From assembly GCA_910588405.1 (NCBI GenBank), contig CAJUPT010000001.1:1-64000 (forward strand): 64,000 nucleotides of DNA, written 5' to 3'. The notes under the pieces were generated by a model. It was not told the DNA's origin and did not search any database. It worked only from the letters and a program-made list of their open reading frames with translations. Positions 24,112 to 33,546 of this stretch are shown here, piece by piece. The position numbers were made by a program, and so were the translations under genes. The DNA comes from an uncultured Lachnospiraceae bacterium. Its GTDB lineage: Bacteria > Bacillota > Clostridia > Lachnospirales > Lachnospiraceae. How positions within the stretch are numbered: position 1 is the stretch's first letter; every line of letters begins with the position of its first letter.

Positions 24112-26901
24112 TTATAAACTTTTCGAATCAGCCGCAGGTTTTTTTGCTGAATGGCATATCACTGCCAAACAACCGGACAATGACAAAATTCCAAGCAGCA
24201 GATACCATCCTATACCGGATGCGTCACCGGTGTCCGCACCCGATGTCAAAACCGACACACCTTGATTCTGTGTTTCATTTGTTTCCGCAATCGGCAGCGT
24301 TTCTTCCGGCTTTGCTGCCGGCTGTGGGTTTTTCTGCTTTCCATGGGTTCCGGAAGACGACGATTGATTGCCCGATGATGAGCCTGCTCCTCCGGATGAA
24401 GACGTCGTTTCCTCCGGTGAAGGTGTTGTTTCCTCCGGTGAAGGTGTCGTTTCCTCCGGTGAAGGTGTCGTTTCCTCCGGTTTTTCCTCCCAAGAGGCCG
24501 TCACCGTCACCGGATGCCTCGGCATAACAAATGTAGTGGCCGCCTGCGCCGGATCTTTAAATGCCACTCCGTTTTCGGAACTCCATCCTTTAAAGACATA
24601 ACCCTCCCAGGTTCCCGCATCAACAGAGACCACCGCGCCGGCAGCATAAACACCCGCACCGGTGACTGCGGCTTTGCTGCTGTTTACGGTCACTCCGTAA
24701 GTAATCTGTTCCCAGTTCGCAGTCAGCGTCACGCTCCCTGCCGGCATGGTAAAGGTGGTTTGGACCGCCGAGGCATCCGCGATTACCACGCTGTCAGGAG
24801 CCGCCGTCCAGCCAGTAAACCGGTAGTCATCCCTGCTGCCGGCATCGATGACTACCGCAGTTCCTTTTTTATACAATCCTTTTCCGGTGCTTCCCGCAGC
24901 GCTTCCTGTTACCTGCGCAATATAATAATCTGATTGATCTGCTCCATCTCCCAGACGAATACTGCCGGTTCCTTCAATATACTCCGCCAGTCCCTGAACG
25001 ATATCCGGATCGGTATCCGCAGGAAGCAGCAGAACACCGTTTAACACCAACGCATCCCCAATATCCAAATATTGAGACAGTGTATCCTTTTTCACCTTTG
25101 TTTTCGCGTCAATCACGGCGCCTTCCTCCACGGTCAGCGTCGCTCCCTCCAATATCCGCAAGGTCCGGTCTTTCGTCCCCGTACTGTCAGCACCGGCTCC
25201 CAGAGTCAGTGTCTGTCCGTTTTTAATAACCGTATCTCCATTTGCCTTATTGATGTAGGCGTCATCCAGCATCTCAATCACAAATCCGTCGATGGTTCCT
25301 GTGTTGTTAATACTGCCATAATAATCTGTCAGACGGACATTGGAAAAATTGCCTGTAGATTGAATACTTCCGCTATTTGTCAAATTACTCCGGTTTTGCA
25401 GAATTCCCGCGTCAGATACCTGAATCATTCCGTTATTTTCAATGGTTCCGCCTGTTTGCGTCGTTTTGTCATACATATTGTACAGGGAAGCGCCGTCCGG
25501 AATATTGATTGTTCCATTATTGATCAATGCTCCCTGTTTCCCTCCATATGAGTAAATATCCAGGGTACTTTTCTCCGGAATATCCACAACGGTTCCTTCC
25601 GGAACGGTAAGCACCGCGTCATAATAGCGGCCGACACGCAACGTCTTTCCTTCCGGGATACACATATTTTCATTCCATATTACATTGCCGACCGCGTTAC
25701 CTGTTCCTATGACAGTAATCTCGTCCGTACTCTGATCGTAGGTACAGCCGGAATAGCAGACACCGCTGCCCTGCAAATACAGAATATAAGTCTGATTTGT
25801 ATACAGAACCGCGCCGTTTTTCATCTCCGCATTGTCTTTTACATAAGGAAATTCAATATCATTTCCCGTATTTTCCACATACAGCGTGCCACCGTCCATA
25901 ATAATGTGTTTGTCATAGCCGACAGCCAGCGTACCTGACACATAATTTTTACTTGTATTCCCCACCGCCCGCGCGTCACTGGAAGTCAGCCGTATATTTC
26001 CTGACGTATTGATCGCTTCTCCGGCGTTGTTTATAACAATCACCTTACTGTTTTCGATGACAATGTCGCATATATTCTGTATTTGCATCGCCCCGCTGTT
26101 TCCGGAACCTGTGACCTTTACCTGACTGCCGTTTCGGATGACCATATCCGCATAGCTGGTCCATATTCCATTGTCCCCACTGCCATAGGCAATGGAAATT
26201 TCCGCGCCGTCAATTGTAATGCCGCCTGCGGATTTAATCCCGCCTCCCCCGGACTGAATCTCCAGGGAACCGGAACCCGTAATCACAGAACCGCCCGAGC
26301 CGCTCAGATAGATTCCTGACGCATTCGTGTTTGTTTTGCCCGCAAGGATTCGATTTTCCCCTTCCAGTACCACCGTCACCGGCACGCACACCCAGATGCC
26401 CATTTCGTTCGCATCGATCATGGCATTTTGCAAAGTCAGGGTTCCGCTTACCACATTGTTTCCTTCCAGCTCCGGTGTCCAGAGAATCGTGCCCTCCCCG
26501 GCGCTATATTCCGTTTCGACTTTGGGCAGGTCAGTCTGCCACCGGAATTCCAGGCCGCCGCTTTTGTCCGCCGCGGCGGCCCGCAATCCATATGCCGCTG
26601 TCAGGACATTCGCGGAAACCGTTTCCGCCTCTGATCCTGTTTCTTTCTCCCCTGCGGATTCCTCCGATTCCTCTAACTCCTCTGATTCCTCCTGCGGTTT
26701 TTCCGAATTCGGGGAAGTAACGCTTTTTTCTCTTTCCTCCGTTCCAGCTGATTCCCCTGCCTGCAGGTCTCCGCCTGTCTGTTCCGCATAAAGGGCAGCT
26801 ACTGGCACGCTGCTCAACACCAATATCAGCGCCATAATGACAGCCATCCCGGCAAATATTCCACGAATCCTTTTTCCGTGATGCTTCTTTTTAATATACA
26901 T
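24112..26901 (-). CDS. Large surface protein with beta-helix and repeat domains
   Basis: The product is 929 residues. A signal peptide lies near the start (core GMAVIMALILVLSSVPVAALYA). After an E/S-rich stretch, residues ~130-660 are T/N/G-rich strand repeats typical of right-handed beta-helices (e.g. SGSGGSVITGSGSLEI, NNGTINIPDGASLYN). Two ~70-residue Flg_new/InlB-like repeats follow (FTGWTAAPDS..FTMPAGSVTLTANW and FKGWSSENG..FVMPRHPVTVTASW). Then come EETTPSP repeats and a C-terminal hydrophobic segment (WYLLLGILSLSGCLAVI) with a short basic tail. There is no LPXTG; TSGADTGD before the hydrophobic part resembles the xTGD-type sorting signals of Lachnospiraceae. GGGAGG lies eight bases before the ATG at 26901. 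It is divergent from the LytTR system, which may control it. Confidence 0.82.
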   Translation of the reverse strand: MYIKKKHHGKRIRGIFAGMAVIMALILVLSSVPVAALYAEQTGGDLQAGESAGTEEREKSVTSPNSEKPQEESEELEESEESAGEKETGSEAETVSANVLTAAYGLRAAAADKSGGLEFRWQTDLPKVETEYSAGEGTILWTPELEGNNVVSGTLTLQNAMIDANEMGIWVCVPVTVVLEGENRILAGKTNTNASGIYLSGSGGSVITGSGSLEIQSGGGGIKSAGGITIDGAEISIAYGSGDNGIWTSYADMVIRNGSQVKVTGSGNSGAMQIQNICDIVIENSKVIVINNAGEAINTSGNIRLTSSDARAVGNTSKNYVSGTLAVGYDKHIIMDGGTLYVENTGNDIEFPYVKDNAEMKNGAVLYTNQTYILYLQGSGVCYSGCTYDQSTDEITVIGTGNAVGNVIWNENMCIPEGKTLRVGRYYDAVLTVPEGTVVDIPEKSTLDIYSYGGKQGALINNGTINIPDGASLYNMYDKTTQTGGTIENNGMIQVSDAGILQNRSNLTNSGSIQSTGNFSNVRLTDYYGSINNTGTIDGFVIEMLDDAYINKANGDTVIKNGQTLTLGAGADSTGTKDRTLRILEGATLTVEEGAVIDAKTKVKKDTLSQYLDIGDALVLNGVLLLPADTDPDIVQGLAEYIEGTGSIRLGDGADQSDYYIAQVTGSAAGSTGKGLYKKGTAVVIDAGSRDDYRFTGWTAAPDSVVIADASAVQTTFTMPAGSVTLTANWEQITYGVTVNSSKAAVTGAGVYAAGAVVSVDAGTWEGYVFKGWSSENGVAFKDPAQAATTFVMPRHPVTVTASWEEKPEETTPSPEETTPSPEETTPSPEETTSSSGGAGSSSGNQSSSSGTHGKQKNPQPAAKPEETLPIAETNETQNQGVSVLTSGADTGDASGIGWYLLLGILSLSGCLAVICHSAKKPAADSKSL
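24407..24482 (-). repeat. 21-bp tandem repeat in the surface-protein gene
   Basis: The unit GTTTCCTCCGGTGAAGGTGT (plus one base) repeats about 3.6 times with one T/C change, encoding EETTPSP in the stalk. Such exact repeats can change copy number by slippage without shifting the frame. Confidence 0.85.
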
Positions 26902-27018
26902 CTTCATTTCCTCCCTGTATGAATTCAGGATTATTCCTGTTCCCCTCCCCACTCCCATCTTTACGGCTCGGCCGTCAGAGAGGCTACCAGAGAGGATATA
27001 CCTAAAAATATACGGCAT

Positions 27019-27158
27019 TTTAAGCTTTCAATCCACACACGCGGCACGAATCGTAAAAATCCGTCACAAATTACGTTATGGCGTTTTTGGTGATTTTATA
27101 TTATAATTTACAGAGCTTGATCAATCGATCAAAAGGAAAATCACAAGGGGAGATTTCC
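27019..27158. promoter_or_regulatory. Divergent control region: surface protein / LytTR system
   Basis: The region contains TATAAT (about 27096-27101) reading toward the response regulator, with no good -35 but a TTACGTTATGG stretch in its place, as at activator-dependent promoters. It is near the position where a LytTR protein would bind. CAAGGGGAG precedes the regulator's ATG. The surface-protein 5' end starts on the other side. Confidence 0.4.
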
Positions 27159-27917
27159 ATGCGGATTGCCATCGTAGAAGACATTGCCACAGAACGGGAG
27201 CAATTAAAAGACAGACTGAATGGTCAGCTTGCCCGCCTTGCGCTGGAGGCTGAAATTTCGGCGTTCGACTCCGGCATGGCCTTTCTTCTGGCCGCCCGGG
27301 AGGAACGGTTTGGTCTGGTATTTTTGGATATTTATCTGGAGCAGGAGAATGGAGTGGATACGGCAAAAGAACTGCGCCTGTTTGATCCGGACTGTATTCT
27401 TGTCTTCCTGACCACATCCACGGATCATGCCCTGGACGGTTTCCGTGTCCGCGCTTTTCACTATCTGGTAAAACCCTGCGCGGACGGAGAACTGACTGCG
27501 CTGTTTGACGAAATCATAAAGCGATTTCCCGTCCCCGACAGATACATCGAAGTAAACACGGTGGGCGGCCCCGTCCGACTGCGGTTCCGGGAGATTTTGT
27601 ACGCGGAACACTACCGGCATCAGATTTATATTTACAGAACCGACGGACAGAAAACCGTAACGCGCCAGACCTTCCGTGAATTTACCGCAGACCTGACAGA
27701 CAGACGTTTTTTCCTCTGCAGCCGGGGTGTCATCGTCAACCTGGAATATGCAAAGGATTTTGACGGCACGGTTTTTATTCTGAAAAGCGGACAGAGAATT
27801 CCGGTAAGCCGTGATCTTGCCAAAACAGCCAGACAGACCTTCTGCGACTTTCTGTTTGAAACAACAGAGTTCTGTACCCCTCCCCCGCACTCCGGAAAAA
27901 GATCTGCGGAACGATAA
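27159..27917 (+). CDS. LytTR-family response regulator
   Basis: The product is 252 residues. The receiver domain (residues 1-~120) has the acidic pair in IVEDIA, the phospho-acceptor Asp57 in VFLDIYL, a Thr in FLTTST and Lys105 in YLVKPC. The LytTR DNA-binding domain fills ~132-245 (YIEVNTVGGPVRLRF, FREILYAEHYRHQIYI, RQTFREFTADL, LCSRGVIVNLEYAKDF). AgrA-type proteins of this class control virulence, bacteriocin or surface genes. The start at 27159 has AAGGGGAG. It is followed 15 bases later by its kinase gene. Confidence 0.92.
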   Translation: MRIAIVEDIATEREQLKDRLNGQLARLALEAEISAFDSGMAFLLAAREERFGLVFLDIYLEQENGVDTAKELRLFDPDCILVFLTTSTDHALDGFRVRAFHYLVKPCADGELTALFDEIIKRFPVPDRYIEVNTVGGPVRLRFREILYAEHYRHQIYIYRTDGQKTVTRQTFREFTADLTDRRFFLCSRGVIVNLEYAKDFDGTVFILKSGQRIPVSRDLAKTARQTFCDFLFETTEFCTPPPHSGKRSAER

Positions 27918-27932
27918 TCGAGGACTACTGCC

Positions 27933-29282
27933 ATGAAAACTTTCTACTCCGCTGCAACGGAACTGATGATCCTTCTGCCCGGCATGCTGTGCGCATTTCT
28001 GCCGGTAAAACAGTACCTGCGGATACGCCCTGCCCGGCTGACGGCGCTGATGATTCCGCTGCTTATCTTTCTGTCCCTTGCCGGCGCCGCGCTGCACTGT
28101 ATTTTCTCCGTCGGAATGCCGTGGCTGTTCTTTCTCGCTGCGGCCATAGCCGGAACTGCCTATGTCCATGCCCTGACCGTCTCACGCTGGAAATCCGTCA
28201 GCGTTTTCCTGGCCGTATGTGCTTTCTTTTCCTGTATGGGCAATGTGGCTGTAGCACTCAATGACATCGTCAGTCCCGGAACGTCCGCCTCTCCCCTGTC
28301 GCCCGCCGCCGCCACAATCTGGTTTCTGATGTGCTGCGTGGTCGTCGCGGCCGTCTGGCATCCCTCCACCCATGCCGCAAGGCGGCTTCTGGAGGAAGAA
28401 GCCTTTGCGCAGACATGGTATGTATTCTGGGTCCTGCCGATTTTGTTTATCGGGCTGAACCTTTTCCTGATTCCCATCGATCCGGATATTTTAAATCAGG
28501 GCCGGATCAGAATGCTGTATATCCTGATCAGTTTTTGCCTGCTGTTTCTGCTTCTTTTGTTTTACGGACTTTTTTACCTGATCGCATCCGCCCTGAACCG
28601 CAATGACCGGCTTCGTCAGGAAAACCAGTTTCTCTCCATACAGCAGGCGCGGTATGACAGCCTGCGGGCCGCCATCGCGCAGACCCGGCAGGCACGCCAC
28701 GATATGCGTCACCATTTCACCACTCTGCAAAATCTTGCCAGACACAAAGAATGGGAACACCTTGAACAATACCTCGCCGATGCGCAAAACAGTCTGCCGG
28801 ACACGGAGCTTGACCTGTGCGACAATCCGGCCGCCGACAGTGTGGCCAGCCATTACGGACTGCTTTTTAAGAGACAGAACATTCCTTTTACCTTTGAACT
28901 TGACCTGCCCGCCGCCCTTCCCGTACCGGAGATGGACCTCTGTCTCGTCATGTCCAATCTGCTGGAAAACGCGCTGGAAGCAAGCCAGAGAACCAATCCC
29001 TCCAAACGTCGGATCGGCATGCGGGCTCATCCCCATTCCGGCCATATGCTGCTGTTGTCCGTGGAAAATACCTTTGACGGAGAGATTCGGGAGAGCAACG
29101 GTATCCTGCAATCTTCCAAACGCCGCGGAGACGGCACAGGCCTTCAGTCCGTCCGGCATATCGCGGAGAAAACCGGCGGATACTGCCGGTTTTATTACGA
29201 AGACGGCGTATTCCGCGCCAATGTAATCCTAAGAGCCGAAGGACACGCCGGCAGAAAGGAAAATCGTGACTCTGAACTTTAA
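27933..29282 (+). CDS. AgrC-like sensor histidine kinase
   Basis: The product is 449 residues. About six membrane segments fill residues 8-220. The phospho-acceptor His256 is in RQARHDMRHHF, the pattern of HPK10 (AgrC/quorum-sensing) kinases. The GHKL ATPase domain shows NLLENALEAS (N box) and GTGLQSVRHIAEKTGG (G2 box). Such kinases usually sense peptides, but no precursor peptide or AgrB-type processing gene is next to it. It is cotranscribed with the LytTR regulator and ends at a strong terminator. Confidence 0.92.
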   Translation: MKTFYSAATELMILLPGMLCAFLPVKQYLRIRPARLTALMIPLLIFLSLAGAALHCIFSVGMPWLFFLAAAIAGTAYVHALTVSRWKSVSVFLAVCAFFSCMGNVAVALNDIVSPGTSASPLSPAAATIWFLMCCVVVAAVWHPSTHAARRLLEEEAFAQTWYVFWVLPILFIGLNLFLIPIDPDILNQGRIRMLYILISFCLLFLLLLFYGLFYLIASALNRNDRLRQENQFLSIQQARYDSLRAAIAQTRQARHDMRHHFTTLQNLARHKEWEHLEQYLADAQNSLPDTELDLCDNPAADSVASHYGLLFKRQNIPFTFELDLPAALPVPEMDLCLVMSNLLENALEASQRTNPSKRRIGMRAHPHSGHMLLLSVENTFDGEIRESNGILQSSKRRGDGTGLQSVRHIAEKTGGYCRFYYEDGVFRANVILRAEGHAGRKENRDSEL

Positions 29283-29321
29283 AGCGGCCCTGGGGGTTCA
29301 GCCCGGGCCGCTTTTCTTTTA
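29281..29321 (+). terminator. Intrinsic terminator after the kinase gene
   Basis: The stem AAAGCGGCCC / GGGCCGCTTT closes a short loop and is followed by TCTTTT. It overlaps the last bases of the kinase stop codon. Confidence 0.88.
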
Positions 29322-29402
29322 TCTGCTTACTATTTAGTATCACTATGAGTACTTAGCCCCCGTCCTTTAGGGACTTACGCACGATGCTTACTACTTCGTA
29401 TA
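29321..29402 (-). repeat. Family B repeat, degenerate copy
   Basis: CTATGAGTACTTAGCCCCC and GGGACTTACGCACGATGC match the small-hairpin part of B; CTGCTTACTATTTAGTATC matches one arm of the large hairpin. The arms are rearranged compared with other copies. It lies between the kinase terminator and the F420-ligase-like gene. Confidence 0.55.
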
Positions 29403-30590
29403 ATTATCAAAATACCCCTGCACCAGAATAATCGGCGTTCCCTTATCGCCGCTTCCCGATGTCAGGTCTGCCAGTGAACCGATCAGGTCCGTCAGCCTTC
29501 TGGGGGTCGTTCCCTGAGCCACCATGGTTCCTACCAGACTGGCCGCTTTCTCGTCCTTGTCCTTGATATACCCTTTGATGGCCTCCTTCAGCTGGTCCCC
29601 CGACAGGCTTGCAAAATCATTGTCCGCCAGATATTTCAGCTTCACCTCATTGGGCGTTCCCTCCAGGCCTGCCGTATAGGCGGGAGATACGACAGGGTCC
29701 GCCAGCTCCCAGATTTTCCCCACGGGGTCCTTAAACGCGCCGTCGCCGTAGATCATCACCTCAATCTGCTTCCCGGTTTTCTCCTTCAACATGGACTGAA
29801 TCCGGTCCACCATCTCCTGGCAGTGGATCGGGAACAGCTTAACGCTGTTTTCCGTGGCCTTATTGGACCCCAGCAGACCATAGCGGTCATTGTAGCCGCC
29901 GCCGTCGATACTCTCCGTCATAATCTCGTCCAGCCCGTAAACCTTTTTTGCGCCCTTTGCTTTCAGAAGCCGTTTGGTTCTCTGGCGGGTATGGATGTCG
30001 CAATGGAGCACACTGGCAGTATAATTCAGGATCGTTCTCGGGTCATTGGCGAAAATAATCTCCACCTCTGCGCCCGCGTCCTGGATCAGCTGTTTATAAT
30101 AGGCCACATAGTCCACGCCGGTAAACACATGCTTTTCATAGCCGAACAGTTCCCGGTACTGCTCCTCGGTCAGCACGTCGCTCCATGGATTCACGTTTTT
30201 CTCATCCATTTTATCCAGGTCGATCAGATGGTTTCCTACCTCGTCGGAAGGGTAGCTTAACATCAGCACAATCTTTTTACAGCCCATGGCAATGCCCCGC
30301 AGGCAGATGGCAAACCGGTTCCGGCTCAAAATCGGGAAGATTACGCCCACCGTATCATCGCCGAACTTGCCCTTTACATCCTTCGCGATCTGCTCCACCG
30401 TGGCATAATTCCCCTGTGCCCTGGCCACCACGGCCTCCGTCACGGCCACCACATCTCTGTCATGCAGGGAAAACCCCTCGCCTTCTGCCGCCGCCAGCAC
30501 GGAATCCACCACAATCTGAGCCAGATCGTCCCCCTGCCTGATAATCGGCGCCCGCACACCTCTGGAAACAGTTCCCACCATTCGTTCCAT
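29391..30590 (-). CDS. Coenzyme F420-0:L-glutamate ligase-like protein
   Basis: The product is 399 residues and resembles the CofE/FbiB ligase family (start VSRGVRAPIIRQGDDL; DRDVVAVTEAVVARAQGNY). CofE adds glutamate residues to F420-0 in methanogens and actinobacteria. Clostridia of this type are not known to make F420, and no cof or fbi gene is nearby, so the real substrate is unknown; a related gamma-glutamyl or amide ligation is possible. It is longer than archaeal CofE (about 250 residues). GGAGGA lies six bases before the ATG. Confidence 0.75.
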   Translation of the reverse strand: MERMVGTVSRGVRAPIIRQGDDLAQIVVDSVLAAAEGEGFSLHDRDVVAVTEAVVARAQGNYATVEQIAKDVKGKFGDDTVGVIFPILSRNRFAICLRGIAMGCKKIVLMLSYPSDEVGNHLIDLDKMDEKNVNPWSDVLTEEQYRELFGYEKHVFTGVDYVAYYKQLIQDAGAEVEIIFANDPRTILNYTASVLHCDIHTRQRTKRLLKAKGAKKVYGLDEIMTESIDGGGYNDRYGLLGSNKATENSVKLFPIHCQEMVDRIQSMLKEKTGKQIEVMIYGDGAFKDPVGKIWELADPVVSPAYTAGLEGTPNEVKLKYLADNDFASLSGDQLKEAIKGYIKDKDEKAASLVGTMVAQGTTPRRLTDLIGSLADLTSGSGDKGTPIILVQGYFDNYTK

Positions 30591-30729
30591 CCTTTATCCT
30601 CCATTCTATTACAACAGGAAAGGCTCCTGCTGTTTATCCTGCATCAGTAAGTATCACAAATCCCACTTCTTCTATTGTAATGGATTTACCGTATTTTTTA
30701 AATACCCATTTTAAATTTCTGTCAGATTT

Positions 30730-32271
30730 TTATCCTTCCGGCACCTGCCCCAAAAACCGGACATCCTTCCCGTCCGGCGACATACGGTAAAAGGGATGGG
30801 CGCTGTCTCCCCGGTATATCTCAATCACCATTTCATCCCTGCCAAATTCACAGGACATGGAAAGATAAGGCGGATTCTCCCGTTCTTCCTCATTCAGCAT
30901 CCAGCCAAATACCATCTGACGGTTTTTTCCGTCCAAATCCATACGGTACAGATCCAGGCCGATTACCTGATCGTTTTCCGTCCATCCCTTCTCTGCGATA
31001 TCCGACTCTCTGACCTCCGCAACATAATAGATTTTTCCCTGATACAGCCCTGCCACGTCCCCAAAATGCTCCTGATCTGCCCCAGTCAGCACCGACAGCT
31101 TTTTTTCATCCATCTGATACAATGCAATATAGTACTGTCCGCTGTCCTCATCGAAAAAATGATATAACAGATTATTTTCATCCTGGTCGTCAAACAGAGA
31201 ACACTCCTCCGGCATTTCTACCTGATCATCAGACAGTTCCACATCCTCCGCCAGTTCGATCACATCCACCGGCTTCTCCTCCATCCGGTCCGGCGCCAGC
31301 CACCACCGCATGCCGGCCTGCTTTAACGTGGGAGGCGCTTCCAGAGCAATCTCATAAGTCAAATCAAAGGGCTGCTCCTCACTGTCCATATCCTCCGTTT
31401 CCATCCGCTCCCATACCTTCTCCATATCCGAAAATTCATCGCTTCGCCTTTGCTGAAGCCCGATTCCCCTGTCGTAATCATACCTGGACGCATGGGTCAC
31501 ATACCAGCCATATCCGTAACTGCTCTCATCCAATGTCAGATACCAGACGCCGTCCCGCCAGGTAAAAGTACGGGCTTCCGACCACCTCCAGGCGCTGCCG
31601 CCATAGCTGTGAATCGTGAAAGAACTGCCCTCCGCCGTCAGAGGCTCATAAGGGTCTCCGAACACACCTCCTTCGCTTCTCGCCCGGATCAGGTTGATAT
31701 CCTGGAAATCCAGCCGAAACTCCCCATCCTTCCCGCCATATACGGCAAATAAAATCCGGGGCGACAGCCGGTAAAACACCCCGTCCTCCGGTTCTTCGAC
31801 ATATTCCAGCACTGACACAAAATCCATGATTCCATCGCTGTTATAATCAAATGAAACCGAATCCTTCAGCTCCCAGCCCTGAGGAATAAAGGCTTCCAGG
31901 GAGCCTCCTGTTTCAGGAAGGACAGGGACCGAAACCACTTCTTTCGACAGTTCTTCGGACGATGCCTCAGCCCCGTTCGGCAAATCCGATTCCCCGTCGG
32001 GATTGCTCCCGGTTTCTGACATGCCATTGTATGACTCTGACATATCTCTATTTTTCTCTATTTCACTGTCTTTCTGTATTTCACCGTCTTTCTCTGTTTC
32101 ACCACTTTCCGCCCTTCCACCGTCTTTCTCTGTTTCGCCATCCTCTGCCATATCACTACTTTTCGCAGTATCACTGACTTCCGTAGACAGTCCGCTGTTC
32201 TGCGGCATCCCGCAATAGGCCAGAACGATGCAGGTCAGAACCGGCAGCAGGAAAATTGTTCTTTTCTTCAT
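30730..32271 (-). CDS. Secreted or lipid-anchored protein, unknown function
   Basis: The product is 513 residues. The N-terminus has a signal-peptide core and a Cys (FLLPVLTCIVLAYCGMP); the lipobox-like LAYC has Tyr in place of the usual small residue, so lipidation is uncertain. Residues ~28-110 are a low-complexity, acidic stalk (repeats of GETEKDGE type). A beta-rich domain follows with a Ca-binding-like loop DYNSDGIMD, as in FG-GAP/EF-hand-like modules, and propeller-like repeats toward the end. I cannot name a family. It lies 12 bases after the decayed ATPase gene. Confidence 0.65.
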   Translation of the reverse strand: MKKRTIFLLPVLTCIVLAYCGMPQNSGLSTEVSDTAKSSDMAEDGETEKDGGRAESGETEKDGEIQKDSEIEKNRDMSESYNGMSETGSNPDGESDLPNGAEASSEELSKEVVSVPVLPETGGSLEAFIPQGWELKDSVSFDYNSDGIMDFVSVLEYVEEPEDGVFYRLSPRILFAVYGGKDGEFRLDFQDINLIRARSEGGVFGDPYEPLTAEGSSFTIHSYGGSAWRWSEARTFTWRDGVWYLTLDESSYGYGWYVTHASRYDYDRGIGLQQRRSDEFSDMEKVWERMETEDMDSEEQPFDLTYEIALEAPPTLKQAGMRWWLAPDRMEEKPVDVIELAEDVELSDDQVEMPEECSLFDDQDENNLLYHFFDEDSGQYYIALYQMDEKKLSVLTGADQEHFGDVAGLYQGKIYYVAEVRESDIAEKGWTENDQVIGLDLYRMDLDGKNRQMVFGWMLNEEERENPPYLSMSCEFGRDEMVIEIYRGDSAHPFYRMSPDGKDVRFLGQVPEG

Positions 32272-32283
32272 AAGCTTTCCTTT

Positions 32284-33338
32284 TTAATAAGTAATTTTAC
32301 CTGATCCGGTGTCCTGTCCTTTTTGCAGATTAAAGTCTGACAGAGGATGCAGATGCGACTCCCCCAGGCTGTTTTTTTCAATAAACCAGATTTCCTCCTG
32401 TCTGAAATCATTTGTATTAATCAGATTTACATCATGCGCGGTAAAAATAATCTGATTATAAGTGTTTTCACAGCAATGAATGAATTCGTTTAACAAATAC
32501 TGAGAAAGTTTTGTATGAAGACTGCGGTCAATTTCGTCTACAAAATAAATTGCATGGTTATTTTCTCTCATCGCAAACAACATCGGAAGCAAATCCAGCA
32601 AACGCTGTGTTCCGTCAGACTCTTCATCTATATTGAACCGAACTGTTTTTCCATTCAGTTTATGCGAGAATTTAAGCTGGACAAGCGTCGTCCGCTTTTT
32701 CTTACTTTCGGCAAAAATAAAATACTTCCCGGCGAAACTTACAATACCATTTTGTATTTCTTCAATGTCTTCTATCATTTCCTGCGGCATTTGCAGTTTT
32801 TCCGCAAAATCATGAAAATCAATTTCCTCACTTGCGACAGAAACATCAAAAACACCCGTATCCATTTTCGAAGCATCTCACCGATGTAATCCTGCAACGC
32901 AGTATCATCTTTCATACGAATAGGCAACGCTCTGACCTTCGTTTCCGGAAAAATAATCTGTAAATTTTTAAACCATTCCACAATCCTCTCTGCCTTTTTC
33001 ATTCCATTATCATGTAACTTATAAAGAAAAAGCTGATTTTTCTGATTTTCTCTGATGCTTTCTTTTAAAACCTCGGCTAATACTCTTTCTTTGGATTTTT
33101 TATGGGCAAATTTTGACTCTATGTCTATTTCCGTTTTTGCTAATTCATCTGTAACACGGGTAAATAAGGGCGCGAATCCCGCCTCTGTTAATTGTATCAG
33201 CCATTCTTCATGAATCTGACGGCGATCCAGGGAAAAACCATATTCGTAGACATTTCCGTCCAGATAAAAAACAAACTGAAAAGTCTGCGCTTCTGAGATC
33301 CGCCGATTACTCTGGGAGGAAGCCTCCGGTTCCGGCAT
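32284..33338 (-). pseudogene. AAA/ABC-type ATPase, 5' truncated and frameshifted
   Basis: Two overlapping frames together give the C-terminal two thirds of an AAA_21-type ATPase. The first (33338 to about 32870) has FVFYLDGNVYEYGFSLDRR and RALPIRMKDDTALQDYIGEMLRK. The second continues MDTGVFDVSV, with the Walker-B-type YFVDEIDRSLH and IIFTAHDVNLIN. The join needs one extra A in the AAAA run near 32866-32869. The N-terminus with the Walker A loop is missing; the frame meets a PucR fragment at about 33335. Intact relatives occur in defence and abortive-infection islands. Even if the shift is a sequencing error, the missing Walker A makes it non-functional. Confidence 0.8.
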
Positions 33339-33528
33339 TTACGGCGAAACGCTCTCTACTTACCTGAAAAATGACTGCAGCCTGCAAAAAACCGCCGACG
33401 AGCTCCATATTCACAGAAATACATTAAGCTACCGGCTGGAACGGCTGAAGGAACGGTATCAGATCGATCTGGAGAATCCGGAAAAGAAACGGCGGTATTA
33501 TCTGAGTTTGCTGATGGAGCGGATATGA
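33325..33528 (+). pseudogene. PucR/CdaR-type regulator, C-terminal fragment
   Basis: An open stretch without a start codon encodes the PucR C-terminal helix-turn-helix: ETLSTYLKNDCSLQKTADEL, then HIHRNTLSYRLERLKE, to a TGA at 33528. The rest of the regulator is gone, and the fragment abuts the truncated ATPase on the opposite strand. It marks a deletion or rearrangement endpoint. Confidence 0.8.
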
Positions 33529-33546
33529 CAATGGCATAACAAACAG

